Both the position numbers and the translations under genes were made by a program. A stretch of DNA of 37,089 nt, from NCBI GenBank assembly GCA_000173575.1, contig ABYL01000065.1, positions 1 to 37,089 of the forward strand. Reading direction: 5' to 3'. Origin of the DNA: Burkholderia sp. H160 (GTDB lineage: Bacteria; Pseudomonadota; Gammaproteobacteria; Burkholderiales; Burkholderiaceae). Positions 14,990-23,583 of this stretch are shown here, piece by piece. Each line of letters opens with the position of its first letter. Within the stretch, counting starts at the first letter, position 1. Under the pieces are notes generated by a model, which did not search any database, had not been told where the DNA came from, and saw only the letters and a list, made by a program, of their open reading frames with translations.

Positions 14990-17695
14990 ATGGCCGATAC
15001 CGCAACGCCCAATGTGATCCGCCGCGCCGATTACGCGCCGCCCGCCTTCCTGATCGACACCGTCGCGCTGGAGTTCGATCTGGTCCCCGAACGCACGGTC
15101 GTCAGGAATACGATGCGTGTGCGCCGCAACCCGGATGCGTCGCGCGCCGCGCATCTCGAACTGATGGGCGAACAGCTCGAGTTCGTCAGCGCAGAGATCG
15201 ACGGCAAGCCGTTCCCGAACGCTCACCCGCACGAGCACGGCCTGTTGCTCGACGATGTGCCGGACAGCTTCGAGCTGACGCTCACGAGCATCTGCAATCC
15301 CGCGGAAAACACCACGCTGTCGGGCCTGTACGTCTCGAGCGGCAACTTCTTCACGCAGTGCGAAGCCGAGGGCTTTCGCCGCATCACCTACTTTCTCGAC
15401 CGCCCCGACGTGATGGCGAGCTTCACGGTTACGCTGCGCGCGAGCAAGGCCGACTATCCCGTGCTGCTGTCGAACGGCAATCTGCTGGAAGAAGGCGACT
15501 TGTCCGATGGCCGCCATTTCGCGCGCTGGGAAGATCCGTTCAGGAAGCCGAGCTATCTGTTCGCGCTCGTCGCGGGCAAGCTCGTCGCGCTCGAAGAACG
15601 CGTAAAGACCGGCTCAGGCAAGGACAAGCTGCTGCAGGTCTGGGTCGAGCCGCACGATCTCGACAAGACCCGTCACGCGATGGATTCGCTGATCCACTCG
15701 ATCCGCTGGGACGAAGAGCGCTTCGGGCTCGAGCTCGATCTGGACCGCTTCATGATCGTCGCGGTCAGCGACTTCAACATGGGCGCGATGGAGAACAAGG
15801 GGCTCAACATCTTCAACACGAAGTACGTGCTCGCGAACCCCGAAACGGCTACCGACACCGACTTCGCGAACATCGAGGCGGTAGTCGGCCATGAGTACTT
15901 CCACAACTGGACGGGCAACCGCGTGACCTGCCGCGACTGGTTCCAGCTGAGCCTGAAGGAAGGCCTGACGGTGTTCCGCGACCAGGAGTTTTCGGCCGAC
16001 ATGGCGGGCGGCCAGACAGGTGGCAGCGACGAAGCCGCGCGCGCCACCAAGCGCATCGAGGACGTGCGCGTGCTGCGCCAGATGCAGTTCGCCGAGGATG
16101 CGGGCCCGATGGCGCATCCGGTGCGCCCGGAGAGTTACGTCGAGATCAACAACTTCTACACGATGACCGTCTACGAGAAAGGCTCGGAAGTCGTGCGGAT
16201 GTACCAGACGCTGTTCGGCCGCGACGGCTTCCGCAAGGGCATGGACCTGTACTTCAAGCGTCACGACGGCCAGGCCGTGACCTGCGATGACTTCCGTCAC
16301 GCGCTCGCCGACGCGAACGGCCGCGACCTCGCGCAATTCGAGCGCTGGTATAGCCAGGCCGGCACGCCGCGCGTATCGGTGCGCACCCGCTACGACGCTG
16401 CGCAGCAGCGCTACAGCGTGACGCTGCGCCAGGGCTACGGCGAGACCGCGCCAGCCGCGCGCGAAACGCAGAATGGACCGCTGCTGATTCCATTCGCGAT
16501 CGGCCTGATCGGCGAGGACGGCCGCGATTTGCCGCTGCAGCTCGACGGCGAGGCGAAGGCGTCGGAGTCGACCACGCGCGTGCTCGAATTCACGCAGACC
16601 GAGCAGACCTTCACGTTCGTCAACGTCGCGCAGGAACCCCTGCCGTCGCTGTTGCGCAATTTCTCGGCGCCGGTGATCGTCGAGTACGACTATACGGCCG
16701 AACAGCTCGCGTTCCTGCTCGCGCACGACAGCGATCCGTTCAACCGCTGGGAAGCGGGCCAACGGCTGGCGACGCGCGAGCTGCTCGCGCTTGCCGCGCG
16801 CGCGGCCACGGGCGCGGCGCTGCAACTCGACGACTCAGTGGTTGCCGCGTTCGCGCGCGTGCTGACCGACGAGACGCTGTCGCCGGCATTCCGCGAACTA
16901 GCGCTGATGCTGCCGTCTGAGGCCTATCTGGCCGAGCAGATGGCCGAGTCGAATCCGGCCGCGGTCCACGCGGCGCGGCAGTTCGTGCGCAAGCGCCTCG
17001 CCAATGCGCTGCGTGACGACTGGCTCGAGGTCTATGAGCAGCATCGCACGCCCGGCGTCTATGAAGCGACGCCCGAAGCCGCCGGTCATCGCGCGTTGAA
17101 GAATCTTGCGCTGTCGTACCTGACTGAGCTCGACAATTCCGCGGACGCCGTGCGTCTCGCGGCCGCGCAATATGACGCCGCGAACAACATGACCGACCGT
17201 GCGGCCGCGCTGTCGGCGCTGCTCAACGCGGCCGCGCCGCAAGGCGGCAGCCCCGAAGCACAGCGCGCGCTCGACGACTTCTATCGGCGCTTCGAGAAGG
17301 AGCCGCTCGTCATCGACAAGTGGTTCGCGTTGCAGGCAACGCAGCGCGGCAGCGCACAGCATCCGGTGATCGACACGGTACACACGCTGATGACCCATCC
17401 GGCCTTCAACCTGAAGAACCCGAACCGCGCGCGTTCGCTGATTTTCAGCTTCTGCGCGGCGAACCCCGCGCAGTTCCACGCGGAAGATGGCTCCGGTTAC
17501 GCGTTCTGGGCCGAGCAGGTGATCGCGCTCGACGCACTCAATCCGCAGGTGGCCGCGCGCCTCGCGCGCTCGCTCGAACTGTGGCGCCGCTTCACGCCGG
17601 CGCTGCGCGACAGCATGCGTGCGGCGCTCGAGAAAGTGGCCGCGCAGGTCAAGTCGCGCGACGTTCGCGAAATCGTCGAGAAGGCGTTGGCGTGA
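14990..17695 (+). CDS. pepN: Aminopeptidase N
   Basis: A 901-residue M1-family zinc metallopeptidase that removes N-terminal residues from peptides in the cytosol. The exopeptidase motif GAMEN is at 265-269, and the zinc site is His301-Glu302-x-x-His305 with Glu324 (in SLKEGLTVFRDQEF). These match E. coli PepN with a constant offset of four residues, and the length is normal. The start at ATG 14990 (MADTATPNVIRRADY) is chosen because the 30 upstream codons of open frame do not resemble the family. A strong terminator follows. Confidence 0.96.
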   Translation: MADTATPNVIRRADYAPPAFLIDTVALEFDLVPERTVVRNTMRVRRNPDASRAAHLELMGEQLEFVSAEIDGKPFPNAHPHEHGLLLDDVPDSFELTLTSICNPAENTTLSGLYVSSGNFFTQCEAEGFRRITYFLDRPDVMASFTVTLRASKADYPVLLSNGNLLEEGDLSDGRHFARWEDPFRKPSYLFALVAGKLVALEERVKTGSGKDKLLQVWVEPHDLDKTRHAMDSLIHSIRWDEERFGLELDLDRFMIVAVSDFNMGAMENKGLNIFNTKYVLANPETATDTDFANIEAVVGHEYFHNWTGNRVTCRDWFQLSLKEGLTVFRDQEFSADMAGGQTGGSDEAARATKRIEDVRVLRQMQFAEDAGPMAHPVRPESYVEINNFYTMTVYEKGSEVVRMYQTLFGRDGFRKGMDLYFKRHDGQAVTCDDFRHALADANGRDLAQFERWYSQAGTPRVSVRTRYDAAQQRYSVTLRQGYGETAPAARETQNGPLLIPFAIGLIGEDGRDLPLQLDGEAKASESTTRVLEFTQTEQTFTFVNVAQEPLPSLLRNFSAPVIVEYDYTAEQLAFLLAHDSDPFNRWEAGQRLATRELLALAARAATGAALQLDDSVVAAFARVLTDETLSPAFRELALMLPSEAYLAEQMAESNPAAVHAARQFVRKRLANALRDDWLEVYEQHRTPGVYEATPEAAGHRALKNLALSYLTELDNSADAVRLAAAQYDAANNMTDRAAALSALLNAAAPQGGSPEAQRALDDFYRRFEKEPLVIDKWFALQATQRGSAQHPVIDTVHTLMTHPAFNLKNPNRARSLIFSFCAANPAQFHAEDGSGYAFWAEQVIALDALNPQVAARLARSLELWRRFTPALRDSMRAALEKVAAQVKSRDVREIVEKALA

Positions 17696-17724
17696 TGGCG
17701 CGCTGAGTTCTCGAGTCGCATCGG

Positions 17725-17754
17725 AAAGCCGGCACACGTTGCCGGCTTTTTTTT
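17725..17754 (+). terminator. Rho-independent terminator after pepN
   Basis: Perfect 9-bp stem AAAGCCGGC / GCCGGCTTT with a 7-base loop, followed directly by a run of T to 17754. Confidence 0.9.
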
Positions 17755-17847
17755 CGTTTGCTGGGCCGGGTCCACGCAGCTGGGTCGGGCCGTTAGCCGT
17801 TTGGCCGACTGTTCATCGGACGCCTTCCTGGAAGAAAGTATACGCAC

Positions 17848-17885
17848 ACATTTAACGGTTTACATTTAACGTACGGCGTTATACG
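17848..17885 (+). promoter_or_regulatory. Operator/promoter region of the higBA module
   Basis: Two direct copies of ACATTTAACG (17848-17857 and 17862-17871), followed by an inverted repeat TAACG-TACGG-CGTTA at 17867-17881. TTTACA (17859-17864) resembles a -35, and TATACG (17880-17885) or TACGAT (17882-17887) a -10, which would leave a very short leader before the toxin start at 17891. Antitoxins of this type repress their own promoter through such repeats. Confidence 0.45.
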
Positions 17886-17890
17886 ATTCC

Positions 17891-18172
17891 ATGATCACGA
17901 CATTCGCAGACAAGGCCACCGCAAGAATTTTCCAGGGCAGGTTCGTGCATTCGTTGCCGCATTCAATCCAGGCGCTTGCGTATCGCAAGTTGCTGATGAT
18001 CGACGCGGCGCGCTCCATCGCGAATTTGCACGCACCGCCCGGCAACCGCCTCGAAGCCTTGCAAGGTCAGCGCAGCGGGCAATGGAGCATCCGCATCAAT
18101 GCACAGTGGCGCATCTGTTTTCATTTCGTCGGCGAGGACGCGCTGAATGTCGAGATCGTCGACTATCACTGA
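17891..18172 (+). CDS. higB: HigB-type toxin (RelE superfamily mRNA interferase)
   Basis: A 93-residue protein that opens MITTFADKATARIFQG and has the compact RelE/HigB pattern: LHAPPGNRLEALQG in the middle, then the catalytic-strand segment WSIRINAQWRICFHF and the C-terminal VEIVDYH. Such toxins cut mRNA in the ribosome. As in other higBA loci the toxin gene precedes the antitoxin, here with a 16-base gap. No clear ribosome site is seen, which fits low translation or a very short leader. Confidence 0.88.
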   Translation: MITTFADKATARIFQGRFVHSLPHSIQALAYRKLLMIDAARSIANLHAPPGNRLEALQGQRSGQWSIRINAQWRICFHFVGEDALNVEIVDYH

Positions 18173-18188
18173 TTATTGGGAGACCGAT

Positions 18189-18641
18189 ATGGTCATCAAA
18201 CGCTCCGCGCTCAACAGCATCGATTTCTCCGACATCGATACGGGCGCGGCCATTGACGAGATCCATCCGGGCGAGATTCTGCGCAGCGAGTTCCTCGAGC
18301 CGCTCGGCATGTCCGTCAACGCGCTCGCGCTTGCGCTGCGGGTGCCGGCGCCGCGTATCAACGACGTCGTGCGCGGCCGCCGCGCGATCTCCGCCGATAC
18401 CGCGCTGCGGCTCGAGCGCTACTTCGGCGCCAGCGCGCAGTTCTGGCTCAACCTGCAAATTGCCTACGACCTGCGCGTCGCCACAGCCGCAGCCGGCGAG
18501 CAGATCGAACGGGAAATCGAGCCGCTGCCGCGCGCCGAGCGCCCAAAACTGCCGAGCGTGCCCGCCGGGCACGCCCGGGCCGCGGCGCTCGCGGCCAGCG
18601 TCAGCGGCACCGTGTCAGCCAAGGCGCGGCGCAAGACCTGA
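18189..18641 (+). CDS. higA: HigA-type antitoxin (XRE-family, VapI-like)
   Basis: A 150-residue DNA-binding antitoxin. The start is ATG 18189 with GGGAG at 18178-18182. The core is IHPGEILRSEFLEPLGMS, followed by a helix-turn-helix (about residues 38-62, including RVPAPRINDVVRGRRAIS) and FWLNLQIAYDLR, the family's C-terminal signature. It should neutralise HigB and repress the module. The C-terminus is about 40 residues longer than the usual 95-110-residue HigA, with a basic, Ala/Pro-rich tail; its role is unknown. Confidence 0.88.
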   Translation: MVIKRSALNSIDFSDIDTGAAIDEIHPGEILRSEFLEPLGMSVNALALALRVPAPRINDVVRGRRAISADTALRLERYFGASAQFWLNLQIAYDLRVATAAAGEQIEREIEPLPRAERPKLPSVPAGHARAAALAASVSGTVSAKARRKT

Positions 18642-18726
18642 AGGCGGCCGTGCGACCAAAAGCACAGAGCCGACACAACGAGCGGGTAAAATCTCAACAT
18701 TCTTCTAGCCTTCCCGGAGTACAGCA

Positions 18727-19743
18727 ATGTCTTTGCAACGTCGTACCACTCTCACGAAGTACCTGATCGAGCAGCAGCGCGAAACCAACAACCTGCCCGC
18801 CGATCTGCGCCTGTTGATCGAAGTCGTCGCGCGCGCGTGCAAGGCGATCAGCTACCACGTCAGCAAGGGCGCGCTCGGCGATGCGCTCGGCTCGGCGGGA
18901 AGCGAAAACGTCCAGGGCGAAGTGCAGAAGAAGCTCGACATCCTGTCGAACGAAATCCTGCTCGAGGCGAACGAATGGGGCGGCAACCTCGCGGGCATGG
19001 CCTCCGAGGAAATGGAAAAGATCTTCCCGATTCCGGCCAACTATCCGAAGGGCGAATACCTGCTCGTGTTCGATCCGCTCGACGGTTCGTCGAACATCGA
19101 CGTCAACGTGTCGATCGGCACGATCTTCTCGGTGCTGCGCTGCCCGGACGGCCACCAGGCCACCGAGCAGTCGTTCCTGCAGCCGGGCACGCAGCAGGTC
19201 GCCGCGGGTTATGCGGTGTACGGCCCGCAAACGGTGCTCGTGCTGACCACCGGTAACGGCGTGAACTGCTTCACGCTCGATCGCGAACTCGGCTCGTGGG
19301 TACTCACGCAAAGCGACATGCGCATTCCGGTCGAAACACGCGAGTACGCGATCAACGCCTCGAATGAGCGCCACTGGTATCCGCCGGTTCAGCAATACAT
19401 CAGCGAACTGAAGGCGGGCAAGGAAGGTTCGCGTCAGGCCGACTTCAACATGCGCTGGATCGCGTCGATGGTCGCCGACGTGCATCGCATCCTGAGTCGC
19501 GGCGGCATCTTCATGTATCCGGCCGACAAGCGCACGCCGGACAAACCGGGCAAGCTGCGTCTGATGTACGAAGCTAATCCGATGGCGTTCATCGTCGAGC
19601 AGGCGGGCGGCGCCGCGACCAACGGCGAAAAGCGCATTCTCGACGTCCAACCGAAGAGTCTGCATGAGCGTGTCGCGGTGTTCCTCGGCTCGAAGAACGA
19701 GGTCGATCGCGTAACCCGCTATCACCTCGAAGCGAAAAAGTGA
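18727..19743 (+). CDS. fbp: Class I fructose-1,6-bisphosphatase
   Basis: A 338-residue enzyme that hydrolyses fructose-1,6-bisphosphate to fructose-6-phosphate in gluconeogenesis. The metal/phosphate motif is [13 protein letters not shown] (Asp116, Asp119, Gly120-Ser122) and the N-terminus RRTTLTKYL is typical of class I. The C-terminal segment with the GGRIL-like region ([13 protein letters not shown]) is present. The start is ATG 18727 with GGAG nine bases upstream; a TAAAAT box lies at 18687-18692. It has its own short leader after the higA gene. Confidence 0.96.
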   Translation: MSLQRRTTLTKYLIEQQRETNNLPADLRLLIEVVARACKAISYHVSKGALGDALGSAGSENVQGEVQKKLDILSNEILLEANEWGGNLAGMASEEMEKIFPIPANYPKGEYLLVFDPLDGSSNIDVNVSIGTIFSVLRCPDGHQATEQSFLQPGTQQVAAGYAVYGPQTVLVLTTGNGVNCFTLDRELGSWVLTQSDMRIPVETREYAINASNERHWYPPVQQYISELKAGKEGSRQADFNMRWIASMVADVHRILSRGGIFMYPADKRTPDKPGKLRLMYEANPMAFIVEQAGGAATNGEKRILDVQPKSLHERVAVFLGSKNEVDRVTRYHLEAKK

Positions 19744-19770
19744 TCTCGAAATAAAAAATGCATCAGGGGC

Positions 19771-19800
19771 TTGCCAAGGCACTGAAGTAGTCCCTATAAT
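19771..19800 (+). promoter_or_regulatory. tRNA-Thr promoter
   Basis: TTGCCA (19771-19776) and TATAAT (19795-19800) with an 18-bp spacer, 15 bp upstream of the tRNA. Confidence 0.65.
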
Positions 19801-19815
19801 CTCGTTTCTCCTGAT

Positions 19816-19891
19816 GCCGGAATAGCTCAGACGGTAGAGCAGCGCATTCGTAATGCGAAGGTCGGGGGTTCGATTCCTCTTTCCGGCACCA
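19816..19891 (+). tRNA. tRNA-Thr (CGT anticodon)
   Basis: A 76-nt cloverleaf: acceptor GCCGGAA/TTCCGGC, D-arm GCTC...GAGC, anticodon loop TTCGTAA (anticodon CGU, reads ACG), T-loop GGTTCGATTCC and an encoded CCA end. The anticodon arm is the same as that of E. coli thrW as I recall it. Confidence 0.97.
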
Positions 19892-19904
19892 TCAAGTTTC
19901 AAGC

Positions 19905-19941
19905 AAAAAGCCCAGTCCTCGTGACTGGGCTTTTTGTTTTG
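19905..19941 (+). terminator. Terminator after tRNA-Thr
   Basis: 13-bp stem AAAAAGCCCAGTC / GACTGGGCTTTTT with a 5-base loop, followed by GTTTTG. Confidence 0.9.
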
Positions 19942-19946
19942 CCGCG

Positions 19947-20200
19947 CTACAGGAACGGCAACGTCGTCGGCACGCATATCAGGATCAACAGCGCGGCGAG
20001 ACCAGCGCACATGCGACATCTGCGTCGTTATAGAGAAAGTAGTACAGCCACAACATCAGCCAGCACACGAGCGCGATCACACCGCGAGTCACACGCGACA
20101 CACGGCTCAGCACTCTTGCGCACAACTGAAACAGAAACAGATAGGCGAACCATTCGTCACTGATCGACTACCACACGAAGTTCGAACTCAACTCCCTGTC
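19947..20200 (-). pseudogene. Possible remnant of an acyltransferase-3 family membrane protein
   Basis: On the minus strand one frame reads SISDEWFAYLFLFQLCARVL and goes on into a hydrophobic helix (GVIALVCWLMLWLYYFLYN). This resembles the W-S-x-S-x-E-W-F-x-Y-L segment of OafA-type acyltransferases. The tryptophan just before it is followed by a TAG stop (VW-stop-SISDEWF), there is no in-frame start, and a second hydrophobic piece (LAALLILICVPTTLPFL) continues in another frame up to 19947. I read this as a decayed gene fragment. The rest of 20201-20329 shows nothing clear. Confidence 0.33.
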
Positions 20201-20329
20201 GCGTCCCCATGCGTGACGAGCAGCAAGCTCTCGACCGCAGTGCGCGGAGTTACTTCGCACCTGTAAGAGCCGTTTGCGGCCAGCGTCGCACCGGAACCGG
20301 CGCGACGTCGTCATTCAACGCATGCCAGC

Positions 20330-20530
20330 CTATTCGGGAAAACGGAGCGGGTCGTACGGCTGTGGCATTGCGAGATTGCGCGCGACGACAGCATCGGCCT
20401 GCGCGGTCGACTGTTCGCGTGGCGCGCCGTAGGCGGCGATCGCTTGCGCAGGTGCCGACGCGAACCACGAGATCCTGCCGGCGCATTCGATGCCAACCTG
20501 ACGTCCGTTCCAGTAGACAGCGTTTTCCAT
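20330..20530 (-). CDS. Small conserved-type orphan protein (66 aa)
   Basis: A 66-residue protein beginning MENAVYWNGRQVGIE with a central GRISWFASAPAQAI segment. It has a very strong ribosome site (AGGGGAGG five bases before the ATG), which supports a real gene. The composition (YWNG, WFAS) is not typical of GC-rich noise frames. I believe similar short hypothetical proteins occur in Burkholderia relatives, but no function is known and no transmembrane segment is visible. Confidence 0.6.
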   Translation of the reverse strand: MENAVYWNGRQVGIECAGRISWFASAPAQAIAAYGAPREQSTAQADAVVARNLAMPQPYDPLRFPE

Positions 20531-21198
20531 CGCGACCTCCCCTGAACACGAAAACTGTCATCATCCGCGCCGTCCGGCGCGCGTCCGTCTGCCAGCGCAC
20601 GCCGGGCGATCAGTAGCCGTTTCAATCATAGGTGGTCCGGCGCGCTGCGCCTTTTTCTGTCGCGGAACGACGTCGTCTTGTCACAACAATGCGCGAATAA
20701 GTTTGCCTGGCAACGGTCAGCCAGTTAATTAACGACGAAATTCTTTAAATAGTGTTTTGCGCGGTCAACGCGACGCGGAATGTGCCGTTTACAAAGAATC
20801 AGGCCTGAGCTAATGCGATCGGCAAATTAGGTACGTTCAGTTCAGAAAAAAGAAAATCCTGCCGATGCGGCGACGCACAAAATTGTCACACTTTATTCAC
20901 GTGAAGGTGTTAAGTGCGGCGCAACGACAATCTCGACCGATCGTACTGAAACCCAGTCGGATCAAGGCGCGGAAGGAAATGGCGGAAGGGGCGGAACAGA
21001 GAGGATTTCGCGCTGGCAATTAAGCGGATCAAGGCGGATCACAAAGCCCAGGCGATAGTCAGACGATAAATTTTATTCAAACCTTCTGCTGATGTGTCGG
21101 CTTGTGCCGTTAAAGCAACAGAGTTTGTATGACTCGCATCGGACACTGGTGCGATGCGGGGAACGAGGCCGATAATCGGTTCGCAAAGGAGAAAGATC
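20531..21198. other. A/T-rich gene-poor stretch with short repeats
   Basis: No supported gene on either strand. The DNA is clearly more A/T-rich than its surroundings (for example 20720-20760 and 20815-20900). A 12-base direct repeat CGGATCAAGGCG occurs at 20958-20969 and 21025-21036, the second overlapping a further GCGGATCA copy. The inverted repeat CCGAT-A-ATCGG lies at 21168-21178 just before the ribosome site of the next small gene. Function unknown. Confidence 0.4.
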
Positions 21199-21348
21199 AT
21201 GGACGCCAAACCACCGAAAATTCCGACCCCGGACAAGGTTTTTTACCCGGATCCGGAACCTGTGGCCGTCGAGTTTCTGGGAGCCGAGCTGCCCGAGCAT
21301 GTTCGCGCTTTCTTCGACGAACAACGCAAGTCGTGCGATCCGAAATAA
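21199..21348 (+). CDS. Small orphan protein (49 aa)
   Basis: A 49-residue, proline-rich acidic protein (MDAKPPKIPTPDKVFYPDPE..., ending DEQRKSCDPK). AAAGGAG lies eight bases before the ATG at 21199. No signal peptide, membrane segment or known domain is visible. It is flanked on both sides by non-coding DNA, so it appears to be a single-gene unit. It is real-looking because of the ribosome site and a codon pattern distinct from the surrounding A/T-rich DNA. Confidence 0.55.
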   Translation: MDAKPPKIPTPDKVFYPDPEPVAVEFLGAELPEHVRAFFDEQRKSCDPK

Positions 21349-21634
21349 CGGGGCACTGGCGCGGCGCAGCATTCGCGCTCGTTGAATTCATGCGCGGCGA
21401 ATGCTCGCGCCCTCATTACGCGTCTGACGCTTTCGTCGTGACGCCGGATCAGTTCCCCTGATCAAGGCAGCAGCGCTGGACCATGCGGCTCGAGCGTGCG
21501 AATGCACGCGCCCTTCTCGCTCCGACCTTCCCCCTCCTGACGACCCGCGTTAATCGGCCCCATACGCGCCGATTGCCTGGCATCATTTATTCTTCTGTTT
21601 TTTCCATTAGCGGCCGCCCAGCCACGCTCACCTC

Positions 21635-22231
21635 ATGAATCGTTTGCATCGCTTTGGCGCGTCATGCGCGCTCACCATTGCCGCCGCGTTCGCCTTCGCG
21701 CCCGCCCCAGCGCTCGCCGATGGCGATGACACCGCGCTCACCAACCTGATCGCACTGGTTTCCCAACGCCTTGCGCTCGCGGAGCCGGTCGCGCGCTGGA
21801 AGTGGGCGAACCACCAGCCGATCACCGATACGCCGCGTGAAAATGCGCTGCTCGCCGACGTGGAAAAGCGCGCCGCTGCCGCAAACGTCGACCCGGCGTT
21901 CGCCCGCGCGTTCTTCCGGGATCAGATCGATGCAAGCAAGGACGTGCAGAGCGCACTCTTCGCAAGCTGGCGCAGCACCCAACCTCCGCAGGGTCCTGCG
22001 CCCGATCTCGCGACCACCACGCGACCGCAGCTCGACAAGCTGACGCAATCGTTGGTGGCGGGTCTCGCGCGCGTGCAGCCGCTGCGCGCGGCGGACGATT
22101 GCCCGTCGCGCGTCGCGCAATCACTGGCTAACTGGAAGGCGCTGACGCGCTATGACTCCACGCACTCGAGCGCATTGACGCGCGCGCTCGGTCACGTGTG
22201 CGTGACGGGTGGCGTCGGCGCGACCGGCTGA
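21635..22231 (+). CDS. Periplasmic chorismate mutase (AroQ-gamma)
   Basis: A 198-residue exported protein. The signal peptide (hydrophobic AAAFAFAPAPALA) is likely cleaved after about residue 28, before DGDD. The mature part has the all-helical AroQ pattern: LVSQRLALAEPVARWKWANHQPITDTPRE carries the Arg, Lys and Glu of the active site, then DPAFARAFFRDQIDASKDVQ. It converts chorismate to prephenate outside the cytoplasm; the purpose of secreted mutases is not settled. It is convergent with the nuclease gene (39 bp gap). Confidence 0.87.
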   Translation: MNRLHRFGASCALTIAAAFAFAPAPALADGDDTALTNLIALVSQRLALAEPVARWKWANHQPITDTPRENALLADVEKRAAAANVDPAFARAFFRDQIDASKDVQSALFASWRSTQPPQGPAPDLATTTRPQLDKLTQSLVAGLARVQPLRAADDCPSRVAQSLANWKALTRYDSTHSSALTRALGHVCVTGGVGATG

Positions 22232-22270
22232 TTCCCGCAGCACCATTGCGCGTGCACGCCGCCACAAGGG

Positions 22271-23419
22271 TCACACGACGACGCTCGACTCGGACGTGTC
22301 GCTCGAAACGCTCAGCGGCATCACGCGCAGACCACGCGCCAGATGGCTTTGCAGGATACGGTACGTGGAAAGTTCGAACGGCCCCGCCATCGTCGATGCA
22401 TGCAGCTGCGTCGCCTGCGCGAGCGACGTCGCGTGCCCGAGGTAGCGCCAGCGGTCGACTACGTGGAAGACGCGCTGCGCTTCCTCGCGCTCCTCGAAGA
22501 CAATGGCCCCCTGGAATGGCCACGGCGCGTCCGCGGGATCGCTCTTCGTCACGCGGGGCAGCCGGTTGTGGCCCGGCCGCAGCGTTGCGATCCACTGTGC
22601 CTCCGCGAGCATCGCGCCGAGTTCGCCGCCAGTCGCGCGCCATTCGACGCGCCGTACCAGCTGCGCAAGCCGCATATCCTTCGACGAACGCCGCTCGCCG
22701 GTTAGATGCGAGCGCAGCCGCTGCCGCACGCGCACGCTTCGGCCGACATACAGCGGCGCATCGCCTTCGCCATAGAACGCATACACCCCACAGCCCGCCG
22801 GCGCGGTGTCGAGCAGATCCTCGGTGATGTCCCCCGCGAGCCGGTAGCGCCGCGTCGTGCGCTCGATCTGTGCGCGCAGCGCCTCCAGCGGCACGAGCGT
22901 CGGCAGACGCTGCCAGAACTGCCAGATCAGATCGGCGTCGGCGAGCGCGCGGTGGCGGTCGGACGGCACCAGCGCATGGCGTTCGACGAGCGCATCGAGA
23001 CCGTGGCGCTTTTCGCCGGGAAACAGCGCGCGCGACAGCCGCACCGTGCACAGCACGTCCGGATCGAACGCGAGACCTGCGCGGCGAAATTCGCTGCGCA
23101 GGAATCCGCGATCGAAACTTGCGTTGTGCGCGACGAACAGCTTGCCGTTCAGGCGCTCGTACAGCGCGGGCGCAATCGACTCGAACGTCGGTGCGCCGTG
23201 CACCATATCGTTCGTGATGCCGGTCAACTGCTGGATGAACGACGGAATCGGCTGCTGCGGGTCGATCAGACTGCTCCAGCGCGTTACGCCGGTCGGCCCG
23301 ACTTCGACGACGCCGACCTCGGTAATGCGGTGCTCGCTAGTGGAGCCGCCGGTCGTTTCAAGGTCGACGAAGACGATGGGTGCATCGAGGGCCAGTTCCG
23401 GTGAAAGCAGTTCAGACAT
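22271..23419 (-). CDS. DEDDh 3'-5' exonuclease fused to a GIY-YIG nuclease domain
   Basis: A 382-residue fusion. Residues about 14-180 are a DnaQ/epsilon-type exonuclease: ExoI FVDLETTGG, ExoII HNASFDRGFL and ExoIII HRALADADL with the catalytic His and Asp. Residues about 210-300 are a UvrC/Cho-like GIY-YIG domain: GCGVYAFYGEGDAPLYVGRS followed by the Arg of VRVRQRLRSHL and a Glu in GAMLAEAQWI. It is probably a DNA repair nuclease that cuts and trims. The start is taken as ATG 23419 (MSELLSPELA); the 34 upstream codons do not resemble the family. The 23420-23680 gap upstream holds an inverted repeat but no gene. Confidence 0.88.
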   Translation of the reverse strand: MSELLSPELALDAPIVFVDLETTGGSTSEHRITEVGVVEVGPTGVTRWSSLIDPQQPIPSFIQQLTGITNDMVHGAPTFESIAPALYERLNGKLFVAHNASFDRGFLRSEFRRAGLAFDPDVLCTVRLSRALFPGEKRHGLDALVERHALVPSDRHRALADADLIWQFWQRLPTLVPLEALRAQIERTTRRYRLAGDITEDLLDTAPAGCGVYAFYGEGDAPLYVGRSVRVRQRLRSHLTGERRSSKDMRLAQLVRRVEWRATGGELGAMLAEAQWIATLRPGHNRLPRVTKSDPADAPWPFQGAIVFEEREEAQRVFHVVDRWRYLGHATSLAQATQLHASTMAGPFELSTYRILQSHLARGLRVMPLSVSSDTSESSVVV

Positions 23420-23583
23420 GGGACAAGAGATACGGACGCGTGAATTTGCGGCAAGTATGCACCAGTTGGGCGTTGCGCATCCAGGTTGCGCCGCGTACGC
23501 AGGCGGAAATCTCGTCGGCATAGGCTCTGGTTTTTGTGCCGATATCCCGCAAACGCATAAAGCAGACTATTCATTCAGAGGCC

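Noticed and set aside
18694-20019. A minus-strand frame of 441 codons opposite fbp and the tRNA
   Set aside because: It runs through the tRNA-Thr gene and is antisense to fbp. Its GKRNRTPDLRITNALL segment is simply translated tRNA sequence.
21167-21174. GCCGATAA, like a flagellar sigma-28 -10 element
   Set aside because: No TAAA -35 element is found 15 bp upstream, and the bases are explained by a small palindrome.
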